A stretch of 64,000 nucleotides of DNA from Acytostelium subglobosum LB1 (taxonomy: Eukaryota > Evosea > Eumycetozoa > Acytosteliales > Acytosteliaceae), in assembly GCF_000787575.1 (NCBI RefSeq), contig NW_012236502.1, positions 310,001 to 374,000 of the forward strand. The letters run 5' to 3'. Shown here in pieces: positions 11,102-23,256 of the stretch (its first letter is position 1; every line of letters begins with the position of its first letter). The notes under the pieces are model-generated. The model was not told the DNA's origin. It worked only from the letters and a program-made list of their open reading frames with translations, and made no database searches. A program made the translations under genes and the position numbers.

Positions 11102-13405
11102 CTATTTAGATACAATTTCGAATATGGATAGATTTGATGCTTGGTGCTCCTTGATATAGTCATGTCCATTCTCTAGATACTCTGCACGTGATACAGACAC
11201 TTGACTCCATTGCTTGTGATGATCATTGGCCCATTTCCTTGCACCCTGCCACGCGTCCAGCAACTTGTCACCACTTCTGTGGATGTTGAATATGGAACCC
11301 ACGGGTCTGATCTGGGTCATCTCAAAGGAGAGTCGCTCAACAAAGCCATTGACCAGACTCATGCCACCAGTGACAAAGATGTTCTTTGCCACACTGTTCT
11401 GCAGGTCCTTGTCAGAGATCTGAGAGAGCATCATGTTGACTGTCTCCATCAGTCCCATCTCATCCACGCCAATGATTGCTTTTGGTTGAAACAAGATCTC
11501 TGGCACTCGGAACCTCTCTACATCCAGTCTGACTTGATAGTCTCTGGCTGTCATAAACTCTGCGAGAGGGTCTTCAGCCTCTTGCACAATATTCCATCCT
11601 GGATCGAATTTGTTTAGCCATTTCTCAACGGCGATCAGCTGCTGGTTGTCCTCCTGTTCCTCAGGATCATTCTCTGGCGTATCAGCAGTGCTGATGATGG
11701 CTCGCAACTTGGACTGCCGTCTGATGACCTTTGTCTTATTCCTCTCTCTCTGTTCTTTACGATCCATGATAACCTTGCGACGTTGATGAAGATCCTTCAA
11801 ATATCTGTCTGGGTCTTTCTCCCATGCTTCTTCCTCTTTCTTGATGACCAGCTCCTCCCTCTCTCGCTCCTCATCTCTCTTCCGTTTGGCAGAGTTCCTT
11901 GAATCTTTGAGGACCTTGAGATGCTTCTGCCTGCGCTTTTCCTTCAGTTGTTCAGCGCTTAATTGATCGTCGGGGATGAAAAGCAGAGGGAATTCCTCCA
12001 CATTGCTCTTTTCTGGTGCTGGTTCCCTCTTCAAACCAAGTCTCTCTCGTACCTCATCGATTTGCTTCAATAGCTCCTTCTCACTCATTGCCTCTGCCTC
12101 TAGTGCGCTTGTAAACTCAGTGGAGCTCTCCTGTTTAAGAGCAAGAATAGATTCCAGCGTTGCCAAATGCTCCTCATTCTCCACCAACTTATCCTTCCTC
12201 TTCTGCTCTGCCTTCTCTCTCGCCATCTGACCCATCTTTCTTTTGTTCTCAAGTTTCCTTTGCTTGTCCTCCTCTAGCTTGTTTAGGTCTACTTCTTGGA
12301 ACGGAAGTTGAATGATGTGAGTGTTGTCATCGGCACTTGGTTGATCTTCAAAGTCTTTGAGTTTGGACATATAGTCACCTTGGGCAAACATGACATGCTT
12401 GTCCTTGAGCTCCTGTATATTCGATAATGCACATCGTTAGAAGACATCAAATAAAATCAGGCAATCATATCAGTGACCAATGATAACGTACGTTGGTGTA
12501 GTTCTGTGTAAAGTATGACTTATGCTGTGGATACTTGAGATGTAACAGTCTTTTGAGGTACTCTGTAGCAAGTGAACTGCCAACATTGATTCGACGCGTC
12601 TGGTAGTGTTGGATAGAGTCATTCTGTACATTGTAAATATGAGTTGCAGAGTGACCAGCTCCAATGATCAACGCATTCCTTCCCATGTGGTCCAGGTGTT
12701 GTCTATTTGAATAGAAGGCAAACAGTGAGTCCACTCCATAAGCCAGTGATCGGACATTATAGCCTTCAAACATCATTTCGCTCGTGTCTATTCACATTCA
12801 TATATGTAAGGTGTTGTTGAGTGTCAGTGTGATGTCCTATATCACTGCAACATGACTCAATGTTGTTGTTACATTTGCGACAATATGATGGGTTTGCTGG
12901 TGGTTCAGTAACGACAATGGGATTCTCAATGGCAGAGTCTGCGCCCAATCTATCAAAGATGTAATCATATATGGCTTCCTATGTATAACGATGAATGAGT
13001 GAATGAGTGTCAGTTGGTTATGACGATTGAAGGCATGATACAAACTAGATCATACTTGACTTGGTGGATGTACTAAGATGTTGGTGTCGAATGGACTTCG
13101 AACGGTGAGCTTTGTGATATCACTCTCCTTGATTGAGTTACCAACGATAGGTTGAGAGTTAGACTTGACCTTACCAACCAATGACTTGAATATCACTGTA
13201 TGATCATGATGTTGGACGTATCAGTGTTTGTTAATGTAGTGGTATGTATGATGATCATACATCTTGGTTTGTGATCGCTTGCATAGCCTGCTCTGCATTG
13301 ATATGTTCCATTGTCAATGATGATGGGCGTTGCTCTGTGTTGTCCAAAGTCATTTGAAACTGGGTCGTCTAATGGTGACGATATCTCTTTGTAATCAAAT
13401 AGCAT
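11102..13405 (-). CDS. arp5: Actin-related protein 5 (INO80 complex)
   Basis: Five exons on the minus strand (13405-13261, 13195-13056, 12978-12873, 12787-12492, 12412-11102) give 665 residues. The N terminus has the actin-fold phosphate loop IIIDNGTYQCRAGYA, then KPRLIFKSL. Next come NPSYCRKYTSEMMFEGY and LAYGVDSLFAFYSN, both close to Arp5. A long charged coiled-coil insertion (about residues 235-430, rich in EEKRKREK) interrupts the fold, as in Arp5 of other eukaryotes. The C-terminal part resumes with IGVDEMGLMET, FVTGGMSLVNGFVERL and VSRAEYLENGHDY. Arp5 works with Ies6 in the nucleus to couple INO80 to nucleosome sliding. Length is within the family range. Confidence 0.93.
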
Positions 13406-13471
13406 GAGCGTAGAAAGTATAATGTGGTGTGATTTCAGATGGACTATTTATTGTAGTCCAAGCCACACAGT

Positions 13472-13864
13472 TTATTGTGGTTGGTGTTGTTTGAAGGCAC
13501 TCTTAATCACGATCACCTTGGAAAAGGAGCGGTCATCCTTTGCTTGGTTTCCAGCCCACTCCTTAGACTTCTTTAAGTCTGTCTCGCCAATATGAACCTT
13601 CTCAAGCATGAACGACTTCTCTTCTTGAGTTGTCATTCTAGGTTTGCCCTCTTGGGTTGAGAGATAAGTATAACCTGCATGTTCTTGGGGAACAGGTAGT
13701 TGGTTTCTCTTCCTTGCTGGTTGGAAGTAGGTATCCTTTGAGTTAGGGGTCTCTTCTTTAAGATTTCTCTGTCTCCTTTCCAAGTTAATTTGGTTTATCT
13801 CATTGTTCCAATAATCATGAAACTCAAAGATATCCGTTGGTTGGTCTGTCATATGAGTGTCCAT
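13472..13864 (-). CDS. Conserved-looking small protein, unrecognised (130 aa)
   Basis: A single exon. The frame extends upstream to 14026, but the likely start is the MDTHMTDQ methionine at 13864, because the upstream part is low-quality and overlaps the promoter of the divergent gene. The product is hydrophilic, charged and without TM segments. It contains FEFHDYWNNEI near the start and EWAGNQAKDDRSFSKV near the end. Codon use is like other exons. It ends 67 bp before the Arp5 start on the same strand. I do not recognise a family. Confidence 0.6.
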   Translation of the reverse strand: MDTHMTDQPTDIFEFHDYWNNEINQINLERRQRNLKEETPNSKDTYFQPARKRNQLPVPQEHAGYTYLSTQEGKPRMTTQEEKSFMLEKVHIGETDLKKSKEWAGNQAKDDRSFSKVIVIKSAFKQHQPQ

Positions 13865-14062
13865 TGATGTTACTATTTGTAATAAATTGTTGATCAAGTT
13901 AAAGTGTTTGAAAGATATGGATGATTGAACTGACGAGAGTAAAAACCTCATGAGGTTTAATGGATTGTTTTGCAAACTGGCTGTGTGCTTTTTTTTGCAA
14001 GTTGGTGGTGTATTATATCTGATCATGTGTTTGATTCATTCTTTTATTTCATCACTTACAAA

Positions 14063-17000
14063 ATGGATAAACTATTATCTCTTTTTATTATCTTAAATTT
14101 AATTTTATTTACAAATTGCAATCAATACCCAGTTAAGGTTCTGCCTTCATCAACGATCAAGGTCAATGGTCCGAGCACTATCTTCACAGTTAGGTTCCCA
14201 AATGATACCTTCATTTATTCAAACAATGTATTGAATTCGATTGAGGGTGGGAGCTTGGACATTGGAGATTGGATCAATAATACTCAGTCTGTTTATTTCA
14301 AGACTGATGATGGTAGTGTTATCATTCCTATGTTAGACTCTGTCACAAGTACAGATCTTACATTTATCTTGGACACTCAACAAAGGTATTAATATCCATA
14401 TTTGGGTAGAAATATTAAGTACTAATAATATATATAGATTCTCCAATAACTATTATATGTTCATTAGAGGTTATAGCTTCTACAACCAAATTGGGGAGGG
14501 ATACCCTCTCCAGTCCCCACTTTTGGTAACTCGAAATGATACTCAATTTCTGTTCGATCCTAAACCAATTGTGACCAGTGTTGATCAAATATCCCTTAAC
14601 ACTAATCTTTCTTGGGAGGATGAAAGGATGAAATCCAAATTGTCTGACATTTCAATGGTCAAGATTGGTGAGACTATTAAAGTATGTATTCAATCTCTGT
14701 TATCTTCCACAAATTCTAATTTAAACACTATTAAAGCTCAAGGTGACATTTGATATTTTTAGCTCAGGAATTGGAGATACTTATGTCCTTGATGGTTCAA
14801 CTATCAATTATAATGGATATGTTTACTCGATTTCATCTTTATCTATTCAAATAATCAATCCTGGTAAGTTTTTTTTTAAAAAACTTTAAACTCTTTCATT
14901 ATTTACTTACAATATATATATTAGATAAAAAGATAACTTGGAGTCTTGTATCAAATGGAACAGTGAGGCCATTGGTGGAAATAGTTGGGGAGTCTGATAT
15001 CTTAGCTGGAGATCCCATCCTTTCGACCAACTCCGAGTTTGATGTTTATATGAATGGATATTATTCTCAAGCCTATTTGATCCAATCTCGTAAGTTAATA
15101 ATACAATTCATTCTTAGTATTTATACTAACTGGATAATCATTCATAGAGAGCCCTAGAATACCTTATAACTCATACTCCCCGTATATTGAGTCACATATC
15201 AATGTCTACCATGTAGTTTTCAGCCCTTCCTCCGACTCTTCAACTATTATTCAATTCTATTGGGATGGACAGGTAATTAGTAGTATTTCGGATTATATGT
15301 GTCTTGTTCATAATCTAACTAACATCCCTATCTCAAAACATAGTTCTGGTGGAAGGTACCAAACGAGAATAGAGGTTACAACTGTTCCATCCAAGACAAA
15401 CGAGATGGGTATTGCCCTTTTTGTGACCAATATAGACATAGGTATGTAACATCTAAATCAAATAGAATGAACTAATATTGATAAGTCAAATAATTTAGAG
15501 TTTCATCTTTTGGACGTTGGTACTCAGTGTACAACTTTGGAAACCATTCTAGTTCAAACGACCTTAAAGTAGTTGTGAAAATCAATGGTAAATATAAATG
15601 AAATCTTTAAATATATAATCTGAATACTAACCAACCACCAGATACTCAAACATCCATAACTTACAACCCCTCTCTTACAAATGGTCCAATTGCTGTGAAG
15701 TTAAAAGAGTATGTTCTATATAGTAGGTTGGTATTTATTAATTATTAACCAGTTTTTCTAGAGAGCCCATTCTCCCAATTGATCTCAAACAATTGACAGT
15801 CTTAATTCCAAACAAGTTCAACAGTTCTGCGGAGTTTATATTCTCTACTATCAATGGCACTAAGGGATGTTTGAGCCTATGGCAATCATATTTGGACTTC
15901 TACAACGAACCAGGTCGTTGTAGTTCCTCAATGGGATCATGTTCGAACATTGATCAATTCTCAACTCCCCTTAACAAGATCATACATTCTACAATTAATG
16001 GTTAGTACAATTATAATTTTTCCTAATAGATAAGTTAATATTAATCAATCAAATAGATCGAATTATTGGTAATAATTCACAAGAGAGAATATCTTTTGAC
16101 GAGATAGGTAGGACACTTTCAATACTGAGAGGAGGAGAGAATTCTTCTTTGGAGATTCTCATTGATATGCCAATGATCACTTTTGGAGAGGCTATGATTG
16201 GTGAGTCTTCAATTGCAATTTCAGAGAACCAAACCCATCTCACTGTGTCTCTCTCTGCTCTAAACAATGGAAAGGTTAGTAGATATCCTTGTCTATATAT
16301 ATATATATATATTAATGCCAAATATTTTAGGATGACTCTGATATTTTGGTTCGTCTCTATTGCAACGTTAGTAACTACGACTATGTCCAAACTCTTGGGT
16401 TTATGAGAGTACGTCATTTTCCACAACCTTTAAATAATATCCACTAACGAGACTAAAGAATCATACTCTCAATCACCAAGTTGCCTACCGTAAGATTCCA
16501 GAGATTCAGACTCAATTAGGGTACTGTAGAGCTCATTTTGATATCATTGGGAAACCACTCTGGTCTTCAAACATGAAGAGTTCATATCAAGAGTTATTGT
16601 TCTCATTGATTGGAGGAAATCTTCATCCGTTATGTAACCAAGGTATTGTATCGATGATTATTCTTTTAAATTCATAAATTAACAATGGAATAGATCCTCC
16701 AGTGTCAGATTCAATCAAGGTCCCCGATCCTTCCATTGGTTCCAGTGGTAACTTATCAACAAAGTCCTTTGTTCAACCCTCCAGAGCAGTAGTGCTTATC
16801 AACATGAATAGCACAGGAGAAAGGATGTGGGAGATAATAGTCAATTGTACCCAGGATATTGTTGACTTCCCAATTGATGGACACCAAGTAACTTCCTATA
16901 GACCAGATCAATCTGTTGCGACAGTTGAACTAACTCCAAAGAGGTAAGTTATTATTAATATTCGATCTCCTTAAGAGACTAATCAAACTTTCCATAAGTA

Positions 17001-17245
17001 GAGTCTTAGCAGGAAGTGTTGATTGTATTGTGACAGTATCTACAATCGACAATTGCCCTAAAAGAACAATCGAAGACACTTGGCACTTTTCAATTAAGGG
17101 TAGGTAGAATTGAAATGAACTACCTAGCGATATAATCTAACTATCATATATAGAGTCTCTATTTGTTATCCAAATCAACTCCTCCGCAAAAATAGCATCC
17201 TGCTTGGCTATGTCTACACTCTTCATTATTCTTATTCTCTTCTAA
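14063..17245 (+). CDS. Large secreted, probably GPI-anchored surface protein with 14 exons
   Basis: Thirteen short introns were resolved by frame and splice sites. Exon ends are: 14063-14385, 14438-14681, 14737-14863, 14925-15089, 15148-15441, 15501-15587, 15642-15708, 15762-16000, 16057-16274, 16331-16408, 16459-16642, 16694-16943, 17002-17099, 17154-17245. The joined frame has 821 codons without a stop. The N terminus is a signal peptide (LLSLFIILNLILF). Many N-x-S/T sites are seen. The C terminus (INSSAKIASCLAMSTLFIILILF minus its first residues) has small residues followed by a hydrophobic end, the pattern of a GPI-attachment signal. The body looks beta-rich and may be Ig/E-set-like, but no domain was securely recognised. 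Base composition is more AT-rich and exons far shorter than in neighbours. A cell-surface recognition role is only a guess. Confidence 0.72.
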
Positions 17246-17280
17246 ACCACAAATACAAACTTATCGCCCCAAGAGCGATC

Positions 17281-17286
17281 AATAAA
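17281..17286 (+). terminator. Polyadenylation signal AATAAA after the 14-exon gene
   Basis: AATAAA lies 36 bp after the stop, and the next gene's start codon follows only 33 bp later. Transcript end and next promoter must therefore nearly overlap. Confidence 0.5.
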
Positions 17287-17318
17287 TAATAACACTCAAC
17301 CATTGACACATATATACA

Positions 17319-18209
17319 ATGAAAGGACCATTTATTGAGAACATTAAGAGAGTAGTACAATGCGGACAGAGATACTATCAGATACCTGAACACCCCGACA
17401 GGCTATTCCCATCAGTTACATCAATATTGCAGATAATCAACAAACCAGCTATTGGTGCATGGGAGCGTAATCTCATCATTCAATCAATCAAAGACACATA
17501 CATCAAGACACGTCCACCTAATGGCTTCGAATCTGTCGAGGCAGAGAAAGAGTGGCTTGATAACATGCTCACTCAAGCAAAGAGCAAGCCCACCTCAGTC
17601 AAGACAGAGGCTGCATCATTCGGCACAAAGGCTCACACAATGATCGACAATGCAATCTTTGGCGATGACTTTGAAGTGTCGGATGATGTCGCACACATCA
17701 AGCAAGCATTTGAACAATGGAAGCGAGACTCTGGTATCACTATGGAGAGACGAGACACTGTCGTTTGGTCCAAAAAGTATGGCTATGCAGGTGCAATCGA
17801 TGCTGTCGGTCGCAAGAAGGACGGTAGTCTGGTGGCCCTGGATTGGAAAACAAGCAGCTTCATTGGCAATGAGTATGCACTTCAAGTGTCTGCGTATGCA
17901 AAGGCACTGGAGGAAATCACTGGAGAGAGAGTGGCAGAGGCTTGGGTCGTTCGATTTCACAAGACATTGCCATTGTATGAATCAAAGATGGTGAAGATAG
18001 ATACTTCCTTCAATACTTTCCTCAATGCTCTTGAGTTATTTACAAGATATAAGGATTCTGATTTCTATGATACAGTGCACAGCATCATACCAACTAAGGG
18101 ACACGACAAAGAAGAGACCCTTCCTCCCTTGGTGACTCCCCAAATCGATACAAAACTGGCCACAAAAATCAGGTACACCGTTGTCAATAAATCAAACAGC
18201 AATGTTTAA
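17319..18209 (+). CDS. PD-(D/E)XK exonuclease, MGME1-like
   Basis: A single exon of 296 residues. The Cas4/RecB-type nuclease core is visible in order: GTKAHTMID (motif I His) at about residue 103, GYAGAIDAVG (metal-binding Asp) at about 151, ALDWKTS (D-x-K) at about 168, and QVSAYAKAL (QxxxY) at about 184. All key residues are present, so activity is expected. The closest known eukaryotic relative by layout is MGME1, which trims 5' and 3' ends of mitochondrial DNA. No clear mitochondrial presequence is seen, so location is uncertain. It is convergent with the ABC transporter, 5 bp away. Confidence 0.8.
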   Translation: MKGPFIENIKRVVQCGQRYYQIPEHPDRLFPSVTSILQIINKPAIGAWERNLIIQSIKDTYIKTRPPNGFESVEAEKEWLDNMLTQAKSKPTSVKTEAASFGTKAHTMIDNAIFGDDFEVSDDVAHIKQAFEQWKRDSGITMERRDTVVWSKKYGYAGAIDAVGRKKDGSLVALDWKTSSFIGNEYALQVSAYAKALEEITGERVAEAWVVRFHKTLPLYESKMVKIDTSFNTFLNALELFTRYKDSDFYDTVHSIIPTKGHDKEETLPPLVTPQIDTKLATKIRYTVVNKSNSNV

Positions 18210-18214
18210 TATGA

Positions 18215-21200
18215 CTACGACAGTTGTCTTGAAATGAGCTGGGAGTAATGAACACCTTTCTCCAACAACTCTTGATGCGTTCCCTTCTCGAATATTTTAC
18301 CAGACCTGACAAAGGCAATGCAATCAGCATTCTGTATGGTCGTGAGTCTGTGCGCAATGATCAGAGTCGTCCTTCCCTTCATAATGTTCTCCAAAGCATC
18401 CTGGACCAGCTTCTCAGACTCGGCATCGAGTGCACTGGTTGCCTCATCCAACAGAAGTATCTTTGGATTGCGAAGTATGGCTCTGGCAATAGCGATACGC
18501 TGCTTCTGTCCACCCGACAACTGTGTGAACTTATCACCAATCTGTGTGTTGTACCTGTCGGGGAAGTTGATGATAAAGTCGTGGGCGTTGGCAGAGCGTG
18601 CCGCTCTCTCGATCTCTTCCTGTGTCGCCTCCGAGTGACCATAGGCAATGTTCTCTGCAATGGTGCCAGAGAACAGCACTGGCTCCTGTCCGACCAAACC
18701 AAACAATGATCGCAGGTGCTTGATGTTGAGCTGTCGTATGTCGTAGCCGTCGATGAATATCTCGCCCTGCAGCGGATCGTAGAATCGTTCCAGCAATGAG
18801 ATAACAGTGGACTTGCCACCTCCGCTGTCACCAACCAATGCGATCCTCGTTCCGCTCTGAATGTTGAGATTGAAACCTTGGAACACCATCTGGTTCGGTC
18901 TTGAAGGATAGGCAAAGTCGATGTTCTTCATTACAATGTCTCCAGTGACGATGGGTATGGTGTCACCGGCGGGGTTGGTTCCATCAATGGACGACTGCTG
19001 GTCAAGGAGGTGGAATATTTCATTGGCCGCCACTTGTGCCTTGGCCAGATCAGGAGCGAATGATGATGTCTGACCTACACCAATGGCCGACAGCACAATG
19101 GCAAAGAACACTCTGATCAACTGTGAGAATCCAGACAACATGTCGATGGCTCGCGTACATGTCTCCATGTCCTTCCACACTGCGGGTATTGTTTGGGCGT
19201 TACAGTTGTCCGACACTTCTTGTGCTGATGCCGGCCATTCTCTCTGTCCAACAAGTACAGAGCCATACCAGAAGGACAGACAGTAGACACCGTAGAGGAT
19301 GAAGTTGGAGACGCCAAATGATATACCGGCTATGTGTGCCTTCTTCTGGCCCTTGGCAATGGGGATCTTTAGTTGCTTCTTGTACAGGTCCAACACTTGG
19401 TTCTCTGTTGTGAACGACGCAACCGTTCTGATACCAGTGATTGCTTCGCTTGCAACCTGTCCAGCGGCGCCAGTTCCATCACCATCGTCTGAGCTGAAAC
19501 CCTTCAAGAACTTCATCTGCAGCTTGCCAGTGATGACGATCAACGGCACGGTGGCAATGATGACGAGTGTGAGCTTCCATCCAGAGTACAGGGCAATGAT
19601 CAAACCACCAATGATGGTGAGGAAGTTCTGAAGCATGATACCCAAACGCTGGCTTGTCATTCCTTGGACCAACGACGCGTCGCTTGCCAGATGGGTAGTA
19701 AGCTTGCCAGTTGAGTGCTCGGACAGGTCGAACCAACCAATGTTCTGTCTGATGATGGTCTTGAAGCTCTCACTGCGCAACTTGTAGGTAAGCTTCTCAC
19801 CAATCACTCCAAATAGGAATGTTTGGAAGAAGTTGCTGACGGCACTGCCAATGGCCAGGACTGTGAACATGATCGAGAAGAAGTCGGCCTGTGTGGTGAT
19901 GTAGTTGGGATCAGGGTTCTGCAGGATGGTCAACATGCGGGCAAACACAATGGAGAAGACTGGATAGATGGCACCAGTGCCTACGGCCGACAGGAAGCCA
20001 AAGAGGAATAGCCACATGTCATCACTGCTTTGCTTGAGCACTCGTGAGAATGGGACATCCTTCTTTTGCTTCTTGGTCTTCTTCTTAGTTTTGGTGGTAC
20101 GGTCGCGTTGTCTGTCCCTGGCATGTACGTTCCTCTTTGACACTCTGAAGCTCTCGAGATATGGGTGAATGTCAGTGAGAGTACTGTTTCTCTTTACCTT
20201 GCTGGACTCTGTCATCAGTTGTTGTTGTTGACTCTGTCTCTCGACAAGACCGTAGTAGTGTCCCTGAAGTCTGATGAGTTCCTCGTGACTGCCACGCTCT
20301 ACTACCTGGCCACCCTTGACGTAGACTATCACATCGGCATGTCTAATAGTGGACAGTCTGTGCGCGATGAGGATTGATGTCCTTCCCTTCATGAGTATGT
20401 CAATTGCCTCTTGAACTATCCTCTCGTTCTCACTGTCCAGTGCACTGGTGGCCTCGTCCAATAGTAGGATGTTTGGATTCTTGATGATGGCTCGAGCAAT
20501 GGCAATCCTCTGCTTCTGTCCACCAGACATCTGAACACCTTTCTCTCCCACCATGGTGTTGTATCCCTGTGGTAGATTAACGATGAATGAGTGTGCATTG
20601 GCTTGTCTTGCAGCGGCCTCTATCTCCTCCTGGGTGGCATCCTCTTTACCATAGCGAATGTTCTCGGCGATAGAGGTTGCAAACAGGACAGGCTCCTGAC
20701 TGACCAGACCGATCTTTGATCGCAGTGACCTAACGTTGAGCTTCTTTATGTCTTCACCGTCGATCAGTATCTGGCCACCGAGTGGGTCGTAGAACCTCTC
20801 GAGCAGTGAGATCACTGTCGACTTTCCACCGCCACTGTCACCAACGAGTCCAATGGTCTGACCGGGCTTAATGGCCAGATTGAAGTCTTGGAAGACGGGT
20901 GCATCAGGTCTGGAGGGATAGGCGAATGAGACGTTCCTAAACTCGATCTCACCAGTGAGGTGATCCAGTCTCTTGCCACGAGTTGAGAAAGGGTTTGCTT
21001 TGCTCACTCTGTCGATCACCTGGAAGATCTTGTAGGCTGCTCCTCGACCGTTGGAGAATGATGACAACAGTGGCGACGCTTGACCAATGGCTGTGGCGCC
21101 AATGATCACTCCAAAGAAGACTGTAACGACATCACCACCGGTCCAGGGTCGATCGGTCAAGTTGTTGGTGGTTTTCTTTGAGACCAACGTGCTACCGTAC

Positions 21201-22674
21201 CAGAAGGCAAGTGCGTAGGTGCTCAGAATGACGAACTGAACAAAGCCAAGACCGATGCCATTAAACAGTGCTCGTTTGTATCCAACGGACCTGGCCTCTT
21301 TCAGGGAGTCAGAGTATCTTTGAGCAACCTTGGACTCGCCACTGAATGTTACAACGGTCCTGATGCTGCTGATGCTCTCCTCTGCAATGCCACCAGCAAT
21401 AGAGTAGGCTTCTTGACCTTTCTTTGTCATCTCTGTCATCATCTTTGCCATAAATCCACCGCCAATTGCCAACAATGGTGATACACTTAGGATTACTAGA
21501 GTCAACTGCCATCCATTGGTGAATCCAATGGCAAAGCCCGTGAAGAATGTTGTCAGATGGTGAATGAAATGTCCGACCTTTTCACCAATAGCATCTTGGA
21601 ATAGGATAGTATCACTGTTGTGTGATTGATGTTGTGAGTATGTTAGATGACTTGGACATATGATAGATTGGATTAAGAATAAACATACGAATTGATTCTT
21701 GAAGCTAGCTCATTTGCCTTGTTGGTATCAAACCAACCGATCTCTTGACGGAGGATGGAAGATAGATACTCCACACGTGCTCTATTGATTTGTCGTTCAC
21801 CGGCCAACGTCCATAATGTGGTCTCGAGATAGGACAACACCAGGATCATTCCACCAAGATAGAGGAACCATATGCTGATCTCTGTGATTGCACCTTGGAT
21901 GCTGTAGGTTGGATCATCGTTGAACTTTTGGGGATTGAATGCATCGATCAGGTGTCCAAAGATGATTGTAACACATGGAAGTGCCGCACCATTGGCCATC
22001 GCGGCGAGGGTGCCAAGCAACATCAGCGCCTTGTCGTAACCGTCCGAGAAACGGAACAACTGCATAAATGGCACGGACTGTGCTTCATCTATAGCTTGTT
22101 TCTTCTTCTTTCTTCTCTCTTCCTTCTTTGGATCTTCAATCACTATCGCCGCTGGTGCCGCTGGATCGTGGTCAGTTGGTGCTGCTGGATCAGTAGATGG
22201 ATGGTGGTGATGCACGGATGAGGCACCCAGACCCATTGATCCTTGACGACTTAGTTGTTGATGATGAAACGCTGTTGGTGTCATATCGTTGGCAAATGAG
22301 GAGGGTGTTCCGGACAAGTGATGGTTGTTGTTGTGGTAGTTCAAGAGGCCATGGCCATGGTTGGTACCGTATGGATTGGTTGACACTGGCGTTATGAAGC
22401 TGTTGGGTACGTGAGGTGGTACATGAATTTGAATGTCACCATATTCATTGGTGACCATTGTGCTTCCCCTTGGAATAAAGCTGTTGTTGTTATTATTGAT
22501 TATTGGTGGACTTTCAATGTCATGATTATGATTGCTGGTTGTGTCACTGTATACTTCATAGTCGTCAGAGTCATCATGGTCAGATGATGATGATGAATGG
22601 TGAACAACAGCATCACCACCAGTGTCATTTACACCAACACTGCGATCATTGAGTTGTTGTTGTTGTGAGTTCAT
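18215..22674 (-). CDS. ABCB-family full ABC transporter (P-glycoprotein type)
   Basis: Two exons (22674-21689, 21614-18215) give 1,461 residues in the order TMD1-NBD1-TMD2-NBD2. The first about 190 residues are His/Asn/Ser-rich and disordered, and TMD1 starts near residue 210. NBD1 has Walker A GDSGGGKST (about 587), signature MSGGQKQR (about 691), Walker B ILLLDEATSALD and a switch His in LIAHRLST. NBD2 has the same set with LSGGQKQR. Both sites look catalytically complete. The middle Gly of GGGKS differs from the usual GCGKS but keeps the loop. ABCB transporters export lipids, peptides and hydrophobic compounds across the plasma or endolysosomal membrane; the substrate is unknown. Confidence 0.93.
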
Positions 22675-23256
22675 TCTCTATCGAACAAACAATCAATGAT
22701 ATTTAACTATACAATACTACTATTACTATTACTCTGTTGTTAACTGTTTACTATTGTGCAATACTTTATACTCTGGATACATCCATCCATCCATCCATCC
22801 ATCACGCTTGTTCTTGACTCTCTAAACATGTTTAGGCTTCTGATTGGACGTGCCAATATGTTGAACACCCGATGGTACATGCCACCTTAAACATACACAC
22901 ATGATGATTGTTGTCTCTTTCTATTGATGTTGATTATTGATTGATGGTTAAAGATTGTCGATGCCTGATCAGTGAACTAAGATGAGGAGGTGTGTGCTGA
23001 CAACAGTGGTGATCGAATCAGATGACTAACTTTTGAGTAAAACAACTCTATCACCACATGATCACCCCCCTCCACAAATGGTCCAAACAAAGACCTTTGG
23101 AGTTTTGTGTGTGCCCCTTCCACTTTGGTTAAATTCGAGGTTTGGTCAACCAGCCATTGACATTCCTTTACTAAATAGTTGTAATGTGCTGCTGGAATGA
23201 TAATGATGTTGATATGAATGTGTGTGTGTGTGTGAGTGTGTGTGACTGTTATTGTT
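22675..23256. other. Spacer between VPS50 3' end and ABCB promoter
   Basis: A 582-bp gap with a run of CATC tetranucleotides (22780-22802) and a GT-rich tract near 23219-23243. A minus-strand open frame across 22977-23288 reads through the GT repeat and ends without family features. I see no supportable gene. Confidence 0.6.
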
